Origin: an uncultured Steroidobacter sp.
GTDB lineage: Bacteria; Pseudomonadota; Gammaproteobacteria; Steroidobacterales; Steroidobacteraceae
Assembly (NCBI GenBank): GCA_938008435.1
Contig: CALLKK010000009.1
Coordinates: 1-64,000, forward strand
Direction of reading: 5' to 3'
Length of the DNA: 64,000 nucleotides
This document shows, piece after piece, positions 42,593-51,343 of this stretch. A program made the translations under genes and the position numbers. Below the pieces are notes generated by a model, which ran no database searches, was not told the DNA's origin, and saw nothing but the letters and a program-made list of their open reading frames with translations. Each line of letters opens with the position of its first letter. The first letter of the stretch is position 1.

Positions 42593-44392
42593 CTACGCCC
42601 GTGCCTGCAGGTACGCACGCCAGCCGCCGAGCGACGTGATCTCCTGCGCGTTCGCGACGGCCGCCGCTTCGCACAGAAACCCGCTCACTTGCGAGCCGTC
42701 TTCGAGCTCCACCTTGCCGATGCCGAGCGGCGCGGGAATGCCATCGACGAAGCCGCCGAATGCGTGCTGCGGCACGGCCCACACTTCGACGTCGATGGGT
42801 GCACCGCCCTCCCGCACGCGCACGAGGCCGGGCCGCCGCGGCGGACCGCCGGGCAAGACATAGAACCGATAGCACGCCGCTGTGCGCGTCGCGCGCACGA
42901 ACCAAGCGCGCCGCTCGAGCAGCTGATGATTGAGCGGCAGCCCGCGCATGTGCGCACCGCAGACGGCCACGGCGATGTGGCCCGGTGGAATTTCCTCGGT
43001 GGGGTACGCGGGCGGCAACAACCACGGAGTTGCACCCGCGCGCGTGACGCTGGCGCGATGCAAGCGATCCGCATAACGCAGCAGCATGCGCTCCGAAGCG
43101 CACGGACCGATCAGCGTCACCCCGAACGGCAAGCCGTCGGCGCGAAATCCGGCAGGCACCGCCACCGCGGCAAGATCGAGCAGATTGACGAAATTCGTGA
43201 ACGTCCCGAGCCGGCTGTTGAGCGCGATGGGATCGGCCGCCACTTGCGCCTGCGTGTAGATCGCGGGCGCGGTCGGCACCACGAGCGCGTCGATCTCCTC
43301 CCAGACCGGCGCGGTTTGGCGTGCCAGCCGCTGCAAGCGATAGAACGCCGTAAACGCTTGGGCTGCGCTCGGTTCCGCCCCGCGCGCGATGATCGCGCGC
43401 GTGACCGGATGAACCTCGTCGGCATGCTCGCACAAGAACGCCCCGACCGCCGCGTAGCGTTCGGCCAGCCACGGACCGTCATAGAGCAGCCGCGCTGTTT
43501 CGAGGAACGGCTCGAGATCGACTTCGACGAGCTGCCAACCGAGAGCGCGCACGCGCTCGATCGCCTCGACATAGGCCGCCAAGTACGCCTCATCGAGGCA
43601 GCGCTCGACTTGCGCGAACCGTCCGACGCCGATGCGCACGGCATCGTTCGCCATGCGCATCGATGGCGCATCGATACGCGCAAAATCGCGCGAGTACTCG
43701 TCGTAGTCGTCGAATCCTTCCGCGACGCGCAAGACGATTTCGGCCTCGTCGCTCGCGAAGGCGAAGATCGACACGCAATCGAGCGAACGGCAGGCAGGCA
43801 CGACGCCCCGCGTGCTCAGCCGTCCGCACGAAGGCTTCAAGCCCACGATATTGTTGAACGCTGCCGGCACGCGTCCGGAGCCGGCCGTGTCCGTGCCCAG
43901 CGCGAAGCTCACCAGCCCGCGCGCGACCGCCACCGCCGAGCCGCTGCTCGACCCGCCTGAGATATACGAAGGATCGAAGGCATTGGCGCACGCACCATAC
44001 GGCGAGCGCGTGCCGACCAATCCTGTCGCGAACTGATCGAGGTTCGTCTTGCCGATCGGAATCGCGCCGGCCTCGATCAATCTGCGCACGACCGGCGCGC
44101 TCTCGGCAGGCGTGTAGCTGAACGCTGGACAGCCCGCCGTGGTCGGCACACCAGCCAAATCGATATTGTCCTTGATCGCAAAGGGCACGCCGTAAAGCGG
44201 CAGATCGTCCGGTGCGCTGGCTTCCAGCGCATGCGCATACTCGAGCACCGCCTCACGCGACAGACGCGCGATCCAGATCGCCTCGTCGTCGGCGCGCTCG
44301 ATCCGCTCGAGAACGCGCTCTACGACCTGCGTCGGCCGATAGCGGCCGCTGCGATAGCCCTCGCGCAGCGCTGTGATCGTGAGCTCAATCAT
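42593..44392 (-). CDS. atzF: allophanate hydrolase
   Basis: 599 residues. N-terminal amidase-signature domain with the Ser-cisSer-Lys triad: Lys74 in VPFAIKDNIDLAG, the GGSSSGSA loop (Ser148-150) and nucleophile Ser172 in GTDTAGSGRVPAA. A separate C-terminal domain (about 450-599, starting GHIAVAVCGAHMRGLPLNHQLL) is the one that decarboxylates the intermediate in AtzF/DUR1,2-type enzymes. It converts allophanate to ammonia and CO2. The start codon overlaps the carboxylase stop by 8 bases, so both are made from one message. Final step of the guanidine pathway encoded here. Confidence 0.95.
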   Translation of the reverse strand: MIELTITALREGYRSGRYRPTQVVERVLERIERADDEAIWIARLSREAVLEYAHALEASAPDDLPLYGVPFAIKDNIDLAGVPTTAGCPAFSYTPAESAPVVRRLIEAGAIPIGKTNLDQFATGLVGTRSPYGACANAFDPSYISGGSSSGSAVAVARGLVSFALGTDTAGSGRVPAAFNNIVGLKPSCGRLSTRGVVPACRSLDCVSIFAFASDEAEIVLRVAEGFDDYDEYSRDFARIDAPSMRMANDAVRIGVGRFAQVERCLDEAYLAAYVEAIERVRALGWQLVEVDLEPFLETARLLYDGPWLAERYAAVGAFLCEHADEVHPVTRAIIARGAEPSAAQAFTAFYRLQRLARQTAPVWEEIDALVVPTAPAIYTQAQVAADPIALNSRLGTFTNFVNLLDLAAVAVPAGFRADGLPFGVTLIGPCASERMLLRYADRLHRASVTRAGATPWLLPPAYPTEEIPPGHIAVAVCGAHMRGLPLNHQLLERRAWFVRATRTAACYRFYVLPGGPPRRPGLVRVREGGAPIDVEVWAVPQHAFGGFVDGIPAPLGIGKVELEDGSQVSGFLCEAAAVANAQEITSLGGWRAYLQARA

Positions 44393-47300
44393 GCTGCTGC
44401 TCCGGCCGAATCACCGCGAGCACATCGCCCGCACGCACGGTCGCGCCGCGCCGCACACGCACCTCGACGAGCTCCCCCGTCTCGTCCGCCAAGATAGGAA
44501 TCTCCATCTTCATCGCCTCGATCAAGAACAGCTCCTGCGCTTCGCGCACTTTGTGGCCGGGCTCGGCGGACACTTGCCAAATGCTGCCGGAGACGGGCGC
44601 CGTGATCGCGATCGTCCCGGCCGGCACTGCCGCGCTGCCCTCTTCGTCCGCCGTGAGATCGACGTCGCTCGCAAAGGTGAGCTGCCCTTGACTGCGCCAG
44701 CGTTCGCGCTCGGCCTCGAAGGCGGCGTGCTGGCGCGCCTTGAACGCCGCGATCGAATCGGCGTGGGTCGCAAGGAAATTTCGATACTCCTTGAGACTCA
44801 GAACCGTCTCTTCGACCTCGAGCTTGTAGCGCCCGCGCGGGAACTCATCGCGCAGCGTGAGCAGCTCTTCGGCCGTGACGGGGAAGAAGCGGATCTGATC
44901 GAAGAAGCGCAGCAGCCAAGGCTTGCCTTCGATGAAGTCCTGCGTCTGACGGTACCGATTCCACATCTGTACCGTGCGGCCGACGAATTGATAGCCGCCC
45001 GGCCCTTCCATGCCGTAGATGCACAGATACGCTCCGCCGATGCCGACAGCGTTTTCAGGTGTCCACGTGCGCGCGGGGTTGTACTTGGTCGTCACGAGCC
45101 GGTGCCGTGGATCGAGCGGCGTGGCCACCGGCGCGCCGAGATACACGTCGCCGAGCCCCATCACGAGATAGCTCGCATCGAACACGATGCGACGCACGTC
45201 TTCGATCGAGTCGAGCCCGTTGACGCGACGAATGAACTCGAGATTGCTGGGGCACCAAGGCGCGTCCTTGCGTACCGATTGCATGTACTTCTCGATCGCA
45301 AGACGCGTTGCCGGATCGTCCCACGACAACGGCAGATGGACGATGCGGCTCGGCACTTCGACATCGTCGATCGCAGCGAGCGCAGACTCGGCCCGCTCGA
45401 GCTCGGCAAGCAGCTCGCGCTGCGAGAGCCGTTGCGGATCGAAATGAACCTGCAAGGAGCGGATGCCCGGCGTCAGCTCGCGCAGGCCCGGCATGCGCAG
45501 ACCGTTCAAGTGCTCCATGAGCGCGTGCACCCGGAAGCGCAGCGCGAGATCCAGCACGTTCTCGCCGTACTCGACGAGGAGATAGCAATCGCCCGCCTGT
45601 CGATAGCAGACGGCCGGCCGCTCGCCTGCCTGCGGCAGACGCAACAGCACGGCATCGTCGTCGTGCTTGCCCGCTGCACGCCGCATGCGCAGCATCGGCG
45701 TAGCCGGCGCATGCGACACGCTCAACGTGCGGATCGACTCATTTTGCGCCTCGTCGAGCGCCCGCGCCTCGGCGAACGAGACGCGCACGAACCGCACCTT
45801 GTCGCCGGGCCGCAATTGCCCGACCTTCCACAGATCTGCGCGCACGATCGTCGCAGGACACACGAAGCCGCCGAGACTCGGGCCATCCGGCCCCAGGATC
45901 ACCGGCATATCGCCGGTGAAGTCGATCGCACCGATCGCATAGGCGTTATCGTGAATATTCGACGGATGCAGCCCGGCTTCGCCGCCGTCCGCCCGCGCCC
46001 ATTTCGGTTTCGGCCCAATCAGCCGCACACCGGTGCGGCTCGAGTTGTAGTGCACCTCCCAACTGGTCGCGAAGAACGTCTCGATGTCCTCAGGCGTGAA
46101 GAAATCGGGTGCGCCGTGCGGACCGTACATGACACGCAAGGTCCACTCGTGCGTGTATTGCGGAATCAGATCGGGCGGCAGAGCACGGCCATCGGCAGCA
46201 GCTTGCGTCGGCTCGCACAGATGCAAGACGTCGCCGGCGCGCAGCGCACGTCCGGCGTGACCGCCGAATTGACCGAGCGTGAACGTGGCGCGGCTGCCGA
46301 GATAGAGCGGCACGTCGATGCCGCCCTGTACGGCTAGATACGTGCGCTGTCCTGCGCCCTGAACGCGCTTGAGCTTGAGAATGCTGCCGGCCTCGGCTTT
46401 GACGGCCGTCCAGAGCGGCACGCTGCGCTTGTCGCCTGTCGCCGAGACGAGCTCAGCCTGCATGGGCGCGCCCGCCAGCGCAATTGTCCGCGCGCAGTTG
46501 AACTTGAGTGTCGGTCCGGTTGCGGTGAGCTCGAGCCCTGCGGCGCCTTCCGCGTTGCCCACGAGGCGATTCGCCAACCGAAAGGCCAAATCGTCCATCG
46601 GACCCGACGGCGGCACGCCGATGTCCCAATAGCCGACACGCCCCGGAAAATCCTGCACCGTCGTGTGCGTACCCGGCTGCAATACTTCGATCGTGCTCGG
46701 ACGAAACGCGAGCTCGTTGAGCCAGCGCGTGAACTGGCGTCCTTCGCGAAAGCGCTCGTGCGCGACGATCGCGCGCAAGAAGGCGAGATTCGTTTCGATG
46801 CCGTCGATGCGTGTCGCTGCGAGCGCGCCTTCGAGCCGTGCGAGCGCCGCTGCGCGATCTTCGGCGGTCGCGATCACTTTCGCGAGCATCGGATCGTAGA
46901 ACGAAGAGACCTCGCAGCCAGTCTCGATCCAGTGATCGACGCGTACGTCGTCCGGCAGCTCTACGTTCGAGAGCAGACCGCTCGATGGCCGAAAGCCGTT
47001 CGCGGGATCCTCGGCGTACAGGCGCGCCTGAAGCGAATGACCGCGAGCGGCCGGACGGCGCGAAAGATCCGGCAGATCGCCCGCCGCCGTGCGCACCATC
47101 CATTCGACCAGATCGATGCCCGTGACTTCCTCGGTCACGCCGTGCTCGACCTGCAGACGCGTGTTCACTTCGAGGAAATAGAACGCTTCGGTTTCATCGT
47201 CGTAAACGAATTCGACCGTACCGGCCGAGCGATATGCGACGGCTCGTCCCAAGCGTTCGGCGCACGCAAGCAGGCGTTCGCGCACCTGCGCGGCCAGTCG

Positions 47301-48032
47301 TGGCGCCGGCGTTTCCTCGATGACTTTTTGATTACGGCGTTGCACGGAGCAATCGCGCTCGCCGAGCGCCACGACGTTGCCGCGTCCATCCCCGAAAATC
47401 TGTACTTCGATGTGCCGCGCGCGCGGCACGAACTTCTCGAGAAAGAGCCCGCCTTGGCTGAAGCTCATCTGCGCGAGCCGCTCGACTGCCGCAAATGCCG
47501 CCGTGAGCTCCGCATCGTTCGTGCACAGCTGCATGCCGATGCCGCCGCCGCCCGCAGTGCTCTTCAACATCACCGGATAGCCGATTCGCGCTGCCGCTGC
47601 GCGCGCTGCTGCGACATCGGCCAGCAAGCCGCTGCCCGGCAAGAGCGGCACGTCTTCGGCCAGTGCGATCTCGCGCGCCGAATGCTTGAGCCCGAAGCGG
47701 CGAATCTGCTCAGGCGTCGGACCGATGAACGCAAGCCCCGCCGCCTCGCACCGTTCCGCGAACGCGGCGTTCTCGCTCAGAAAGCCATAGCCGGGATGAA
47801 TCGCCTGCGCGCCAAGCTCACGCGCGGCAGCGATGATGAGATCTTGCTTGAGATAGCTCTCGGCTGCCGGCGCAGGACCAAGCCGCACCGCCTCGTCCGC
47901 CATCGCCACGTGCCGCGCGTGCCGATCAGCATCCGAATACACCGCAACGGAACGAACCTTCAGGCGCCTGAGCGTACGAATGATCCGGCAAGCAATCGCG
48001 CCGCGATTGGCGATCAGCACCTTGTCGAACAT
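44385..48032 (-). CDS. guanidine carboxylase (biotin-dependent, urea-carboxylase-like)
   Basis: 1215 residues. Biotin-carboxylase half (1-450: MFDKVLIANRGAIACRIIRT, TAGGGGIGMQ, ERDCSVQRRNQKVIEETPAP, FLEVNTRLQVEHGVTEE), a carboxyltransferase half related to KipI/KipA (about 480-1100: VQDFPGRVGYWDIGVPPSGPMDD, HPSNIHDNAYAIGAIDFTGDMPVILGPDGPSLGG, FDASYLVMGLGDVYLGAP) and a C-terminal biotinyl domain with the attachment Lys1175 in EAMKMEIP. Automatic annotation calls this urea carboxylase. Because the adjacent importer is under a guanidine-I riboswitch and two DUF1989 genes are linked, guanidine is the more likely substrate, giving carboxyguanidine. Confidence 0.9.
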   Translation of the reverse strand: MFDKVLIANRGAIACRIIRTLRRLKVRSVAVYSDADRHARHVAMADEAVRLGPAPAAESYLKQDLIIAAARELGAQAIHPGYGFLSENAAFAERCEAAGLAFIGPTPEQIRRFGLKHSAREIALAEDVPLLPGSGLLADVAAARAAAARIGYPVMLKSTAGGGGIGMQLCTNDAELTAAFAAVERLAQMSFSQGGLFLEKFVPRARHIEVQIFGDGRGNVVALGERDCSVQRRNQKVIEETPAPRLAAQVRERLLACAERLGRAVAYRSAGTVEFVYDDETEAFYFLEVNTRLQVEHGVTEEVTGIDLVEWMVRTAAGDLPDLSRRPAARGHSLQARLYAEDPANGFRPSSGLLSNVELPDDVRVDHWIETGCEVSSFYDPMLAKVIATAEDRAAALARLEGALAATRIDGIETNLAFLRAIVAHERFREGRQFTRWLNELAFRPSTIEVLQPGTHTTVQDFPGRVGYWDIGVPPSGPMDDLAFRLANRLVGNAEGAAGLELTATGPTLKFNCARTIALAGAPMQAELVSATGDKRSVPLWTAVKAEAGSILKLKRVQGAGQRTYLAVQGGIDVPLYLGSRATFTLGQFGGHAGRALRAGDVLHLCEPTQAAADGRALPPDLIPQYTHEWTLRVMYGPHGAPDFFTPEDIETFFATSWEVHYNSSRTGVRLIGPKPKWARADGGEAGLHPSNIHDNAYAIGAIDFTGDMPVILGPDGPSLGGFVCPATIVRADLWKVGQLRPGDKVRFVRVSFAEARALDEAQNESIRTLSVSHAPATPMLRMRRAAGKHDDDAVLLRLPQAGERPAVCYRQAGDCYLLVEYGENVLDLALRFRVHALMEHLNGLRMPGLRELTPGIRSLQVHFDPQRLSQRELLAELERAESALAAIDDVEVPSRIVHLPLSWDDPATRLAIEKYMQSVRKDAPWCPSNLEFIRRVNGLDSIEDVRRIVFDASYLVMGLGDVYLGAPVATPLDPRHRLVTTKYNPARTWTPENAVGIGGAYLCIYGMEGPGGYQFVGRTVQMWNRYRQTQDFIEGKPWLLRFFDQIRFFPVTAEELLTLRDEFPRGRYKLEVEETVLSLKEYRNFLATHADSIAAFKARQHAAFEAERERWRSQGQLTFASDVDLTADEEGSAAVPAGTIAITAPVSGSIWQVSAEPGHKVREAQELFLIEAMKMEIPILADETGELVEVRVRRGATVRAGDVLAVIRPEQQHD

Positions 48033-48079
48033 CGAGCACCACGATTCAAGGTGCCGGGTCGTCCCGGCGATACGGATAG

Positions 48080-48101
48080 CCTTGCGGGTCGTCCCGCAAG
48101 G
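48080..48101. other. perfect stem-loop in the carboxylase leader
   Basis: CCTTGCGGG and CCCGCAAGG around a TCGT loop, with a shorter sibling CCGGGTCGTCCCGG at 48054-48067 that repeats GGGTCGTCCC. They lie in the 245-base gap between the DUF1989 gene and the carboxylase gene on the same (minus) strand. No gene in this gap; the elements could stabilise or attenuate the message. Confidence 0.4.
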
Positions 48102-48277
48102 AAGGCGATGAAGCGACCAGGTGACGAAGTGCCCAAGCCGCAGGCGCAGTCAGCAAAGATCACGCTGTCTTGCGATCCGATCCCTCACCCCGGATGCCGC
48201 CATCGGATCGACAACGGCGGACACCGCCGTCCGACTTCGACACTCCGTCACCTCGTCGCTCCCCTTAAGCCCTTGCC

Positions 48278-48931
48278 TCAGGCCGCATCCCACACCGCCA
48301 CCTCGACCGGCGTCGGGTTATAGGCATTGCATGGGTTGTTGAGCTGCGGACAATTCGAGATCAGCACCACGACATCCATTTCCGCGCGCATCTCGACATA
48401 GCGACCCGGACCGGACACACCATCGGCAAACGTGAGCTTGCCGTCCGGCGTCACGGGCACGTTCATGAAGAAATTGATGTTGCTCGACAGGTCGCGCTTG
48501 CTGAACTCGCGGTTGTATTGCTTCCCCCAGCGCGCGAGCGCGAGCAGGAAGTTGTCGCGGCAGCTGTGCATGTGACGCTTCTCGAGCGCATAACGCACGG
48601 TGTTGCTCTCCGCGGAGCATGCGCCGCCCAGCGTATCGTGACGGCCGCACGTGTCTGCAACGATCGTCAGCATCGTTCTGCCTTCGTTCGAAAGCAGCTT
48701 CGTGCCCGTCGTGAGATAGATGCTGCCCTGCGCACGCACGGTATCGACCGCGCTGTAGCGCTCATCGAGCGTTTCGGCGTTGTAGAACAGCGTGTCGACC
48801 GCCTGATTGCCTTCCAAGTCGACGATCCGGAAGATCTGGCCGCGCTCAATCCGTCCCATCCAAGGCTCACCCGCCGGCACGATCTCGCGCCGGATCGCCT
48901 TCGCCATGTCGAGCTCACTTTCTCTAAGCAT
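48278..48931 (-). CDS. DUF1989 protein, carboxyguanidine deiminase subunit-like (urea carboxylase-associated protein 1)
   Basis: 217 residues: MGRIERGQIFRIVDLEGNQAVDTLFYNAETLDERYSAVDTVRAQGSIYLTTGTKLLSNEGRTMLTIVADTCGRHDTLGGACSAESNTVRY, then HSCRDNFLLAL and INFFMNVPVTPDGKLTFADGVSGPGRYVEMRAEMDVVVLISNCPQLNNPCN. The two-domain DUF1989 fold with conserved Cys/His is that of the proteins shown elsewhere (CgdA/CgdB) to deiminate carboxyguanidine to allophanate, long annotated only as urea carboxylase-associated. ATG 48931, with an alternative at 48907. Confidence 0.88.
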   Translation of the reverse strand: MLRESELDMAKAIRREIVPAGEPWMGRIERGQIFRIVDLEGNQAVDTLFYNAETLDERYSAVDTVRAQGSIYLTTGTKLLSNEGRTMLTIVADTCGRHDTLGGACSAESNTVRYALEKRHMHSCRDNFLLALARWGKQYNREFSKRDLSSNINFFMNVPVTPDGKLTFADGVSGPGRYVEMRAEMDVVVLISNCPQLNNPCNAYNPTPVEVAVWDAA

Positions 48932-48990
48932 CGTTCTCTCGTCAGCGTTCTGGTCTCGTGTGGGCGCTTACCCGCAGTCGCGCCGGCGCC

Positions 48991-49722
48991 CTACATCTGC
49001 CGCATCCACATCTCCGTGTTGCGAAAGCCCCGTTCGTTCTCCGGACACTTGCGCCGACACGGATCGTTGCGCGCCGGCGGCCGCGAATGCCATGCCGTGA
49101 GGTGCACTTCGCGCGGGGCGTATTGCGGATTGGGATCGAGCGGATGCGGACACGTCGTCATGACGACGAGCGTGTTCATCTCGAACCTCAGATCGACATA
49201 GGCACCCGGCTTGGCGAGCCCAGTGTGGAACTTGAGCGCGCCTTGCTCGTCCACCGTGACTTTGCTGAAGAAGTTGATCGTGGCGCCGAAATCGCGCTTG
49301 CCGAGCCCGTACTTGCCGAGCTCGGTCAGCAAGCTGTCGTAGCCGTTCTTGTAATAGTCGTTGCGCAGCTCCTGATAACGCGTCTTGCCGTACTTCTTCT
49401 CAACCATCTCGGCGTTCGAGACGCCGCAGATCGTGTCGTGCCAGCCGAACGTATCCTCCGTGATCGAGCAGAGAATGCGTCCCATGTCGGAGTAGCACAC
49501 GTAATCCTTGGTGAGGTACGCCGTGTGCTGCGCCTTGAGCGTATCCGGCATGTTGTAGCGTTCGAGCGGATCGTCGTAGTTGTAGAGCAGCACGGACACA
49601 TTCGCTCCGCCCGTGACATCCATGATGCGCATCGTGACGCCACGGCGCAGCAGGCCGGACCAGTGCGCGCCCGGCATCACGCGCTCTTCCCACAGCACCC
49701 AATAGGGCGTGCTCTCTGTCAT
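48991..49722 (-). CDS. DUF1989 protein, carboxyguanidine deiminase subunit-like (urea carboxylase-associated protein 2)
   Basis: 243 residues, paralogous to the next gene: GLLRRGVTMRIMDVTGGANVSVLLYNYDDPLERYNMPDTLKAQHTAYLTKDYVCYSDMGRILCSITEDTFGWHDTICGVSNAEMV, and INFFSKVTVDEQGALKFHTGLAKPGAYVDLRFEMNTLVVMTTCPHPLDP. The pair presumably works as a heteromer converting carboxyguanidine to allophanate. First gene of the catabolic operon; ATG 49722 lies about 31 bases after the start predicted from a sigma-54 promoter. C-terminal Cys/Arg-rich tail CRRKCPENERGF. Confidence 0.88.
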   Translation of the reverse strand: MTESTPYWVLWEERVMPGAHWSGLLRRGVTMRIMDVTGGANVSVLLYNYDDPLERYNMPDTLKAQHTAYLTKDYVCYSDMGRILCSITEDTFGWHDTICGVSNAEMVEKKYGKTRYQELRNDYYKNGYDSLLTELGKYGLGKRDFGATINFFSKVTVDEQGALKFHTGLAKPGAYVDLRFEMNTLVVMTTCPHPLDPNPQYAPREVHLTAWHSRPPARNDPCRRKCPENERGFRNTEMWMRQM

Positions 49723-49763
49723 CGATCGGGCTCTCCGCATTCGAGTCAGGACGCAGAGTGAAT

Positions 49764-49778
49764 AGCAAGGAGCATGCC
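49764..49778 (-). promoter_or_regulatory. sigma-54 promoter of the catabolic operon
   Basis: Minus-strand GGCATG-N4-TTGCT matches the -24/-12 consensus GGCACG-N4-TTGCW with one change and exact spacing. Predicted start about 49753, so the leader to the first start codon is only about 31 bases: no space for a riboswitch. Confidence 0.6.
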
Positions 49779-49891
49779 GTGAGCAGGCGGACGTCGTCTC
49801 GAGCGCCGGAAGATCAAGGCAGCGCGCGAAAATCGCGCGCACCGCGAGCGAACAGATGCCTGCTCAACATTGATGCGATTGCTCGCGCGTC

Positions 49892-49906
49892 GCACTCATG
49901 TTGTGC
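49892..49906. promoter_or_regulatory. NtrC-like enhancer palindrome
   Basis: GCACTCATGTTGTGC, i.e. GCAC-N7-GTGC, agrees with most positions of the NtrC consensus TGCACY-N5-GGTGCA. It is about 115-130 bases upstream of the minus-strand and 155-170 upstream of the plus-strand sigma-54 promoter, suitable for an enhancer serving both. Confidence 0.45.
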
Positions 49907-50060
49907 AACGACACCGAACGCTTGCCCCATCTATGCGCAAACGCACGCTTCGACGTCGCTCATGCGCGTTGTCCCAAATCGAAGCGCGCTGCATTGCCGT
50001 CTTGTTTTTCTTGCATGACCGTTCGCGCGCACCGCTGTTCATGCGCTCCCTTGCGCATGC

Positions 50061-50075
50061 GGCACGCGGCTTGCA
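50061..50075 (+). promoter_or_regulatory. sigma-54 promoter of the importer operon
   Basis: GGCACG-CGGC-TTGCA matches the sigma-54 -24/-12 consensus at every conserved position except the T before GG. Predicted start about 50086, a few bases before the riboswitch begins. Confidence 0.7.
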
Positions 50076-50093
50076 CTTCCTTCCTCGCAAGAA

Positions 50094-50192
50094 TGTGCCT
50101 CTAGGGTTCCGATCGTTCATCGATGGCTGGTCCAAGAGAGGCAGTCCAGCGACTGCTGGATACACGGCGGGACAAAAGCCCGGGAGGTTTGC
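50094..50192 (+). ncRNA. guanidine-I riboswitch (ykkC type)
   Basis: All signature blocks of the ykkC / guanidine-I aptamer appear in order: CTAGGGTTCCG at 50101-50111, CTGGTCCAAGAG at 50127-50138, a variable hairpin (CAGTCCAGCGACTGCTGGA), and ACGGCGGGACAAAAGCCCGG plus GAG at 50164-50186. It lies in the leader of the ABC importer operon, about 80 bases before the first start codon. The guanidine-I class turns genes on when it binds guanidinium. A 7-bp hairpin follows at 50206-50224 and may be part of the expression platform. Confidence 0.93.
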
Positions 50193-50205
50193 GGCGCGGG
50201 ATCGC

Positions 50206-50224
50206 TGCGGCCCCCGCGGCCGCA
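50206..50224 (+). other. hairpin downstream of the riboswitch (possible expression platform)
   Basis: TGCGGCC and GGCCGCA form a perfect 7-bp stem with a 5-base loop. No U-run follows, so control may act on translation or via Rho rather than by intrinsic termination. Confidence 0.4.
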
Positions 50225-50269
50225 CCTTCCCGAGCTTACGAAGTGGCCTTGACACTGAGGAGACGGGAG

Positions 50270-51343
50270 ATGCGTTCATACTTGAAAAACCTGGCCCGCA
50301 CTTCGCTTCTGCTCGGCGCACTCTGTTGCGCCTTGTTCGCACACGGTGCATCCGCCGCCGAGAAGAAGACCTTCAAGGTCGCCTGGAGCATCTATGTCGG
50401 CTGGATGCCGTGGGAGTACGCCGCCAGCAGCGGCATCCTCAAGAAATGGGCGGACAAGTACGGCATCAGCATCGAGCTCACGCAGATCAACGACTACGTC
50501 GAGTCGATCAATCAGTACACGGCCGGCGCCTTCGACGCCTGCGCCATGACGAACATGGACATGCTCACGATTCCCGCGGCCGGCGGCGTCGACTCGACCG
50601 CGCTCATCCTGGGCGACTTCTCGAACGGCAACGACGGCATCGTGCTCAAGGGCAAGGGCAAGAAGCTTGCCGACATCAAAGGCATGTCGGTCAACGTGCT
50701 GGAGCTGTCCGTGTCGCACTACGTGCTCGCCCGCGCGCTCGAATCGGTCGGCCTCAAAGAACGCGACATCAAGCTCGTCAATACTTCCGATGCCGACATC
50801 ATCGCCGCCTTCGCGGCAGCCGATACCACCGCCGTCGTCGCCTGGAAACCGCAGCTGAGCGAAATCCTGGCGCAACCGAATGCGCAGCTCGTGTTCGATT
50901 CGACGCAGATCCCCGGCGAAGTGATCGACATGATGGTGGTCAACACGGAAGTGCTGAAAGCCAATCCGAGCCTCGGTAAAGCGCTCACCGGCGCGTGGTA
51001 CGAGGCCATGACAGTCTTGAAGAGCAAGGATCCGCAAGCGCTCGCGCACATGGCGGCTGCTGCCGGCACCGACGTCGACGGCTTCAACGGCATGCTGTCG
51101 ACGACGCGCATGTTCTGGACACCCGAGGAAGCATACGAATTCGCGACCAGCGACAATCTCGTCACGACGATGGACCTCGTGCGCAAGTTCTCCTTCGAGC
51201 ACGGTCTGCTCGGCGAGGGTGCCCGCAGCCCGGATGCGGTCGGCATCGCGTTTCCGAACGGCAAGACGCTCGGCAATCCCAAGCGCATCACGATGCGGTT
51301 CGATGCGACCTACTTGAAGATGGCGCTGGAAGGCAAGCTGTGA
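50270..51343 (+). CDS. guanidine ABC importer, substrate-binding protein
   Basis: 357 residues. Signal peptide 1-29 (MRSYLKNLARTSLLLGALCC, ending ASA) and a TauA/NMT1-like periplasmic binding fold: FKVAWSIYVGWMPWEYAASSGILKKWADKYGISIELTQINDYVESINQYTAGAFDACAMTNMDML. It corresponds to the family annotated as urea-carboxylase-linked ABC binding protein. The riboswitch immediately upstream supports guanidine (or a guanidino compound) as ligand. ATG 50270 follows GAGGAG/GGGAG. First gene of a three-gene importer operon. Confidence 0.92.
   Translation: MRSYLKNLARTSLLLGALCCALFAHGASAAEKKTFKVAWSIYVGWMPWEYAASSGILKKWADKYGISIELTQINDYVESINQYTAGAFDACAMTNMDMLTIPAAGGVDSTALILGDFSNGNDGIVLKGKGKKLADIKGMSVNVLELSVSHYVLARALESVGLKERDIKLVNTSDADIIAAFAAADTTAVVAWKPQLSEILAQPNAQLVFDSTQIPGEVIDMMVVNTEVLKANPSLGKALTGAWYEAMTVLKSKDPQALAHMAAAAGTDVDGFNGMLSTTRMFWTPEEAYEFATSDNLVTTMDLVRKFSFEHGLLGEGARSPDAVGIAFPNGKTLGNPKRITMRFDATYLKMALEGKL

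Noticed and set aside
46665..48323. 552-residue open frame antisense to the carboxylase
   Set aside because: Shadow frame of the biotin-carboxylase coding sequence.
49723..50090. Second guanidine riboswitch for the catabolic operon
   Set aside because: Searched by eye on the minus strand for the CTAGGGTTCCG and AAAAGCCCGG blocks; neither is present, and the predicted leader is too short.
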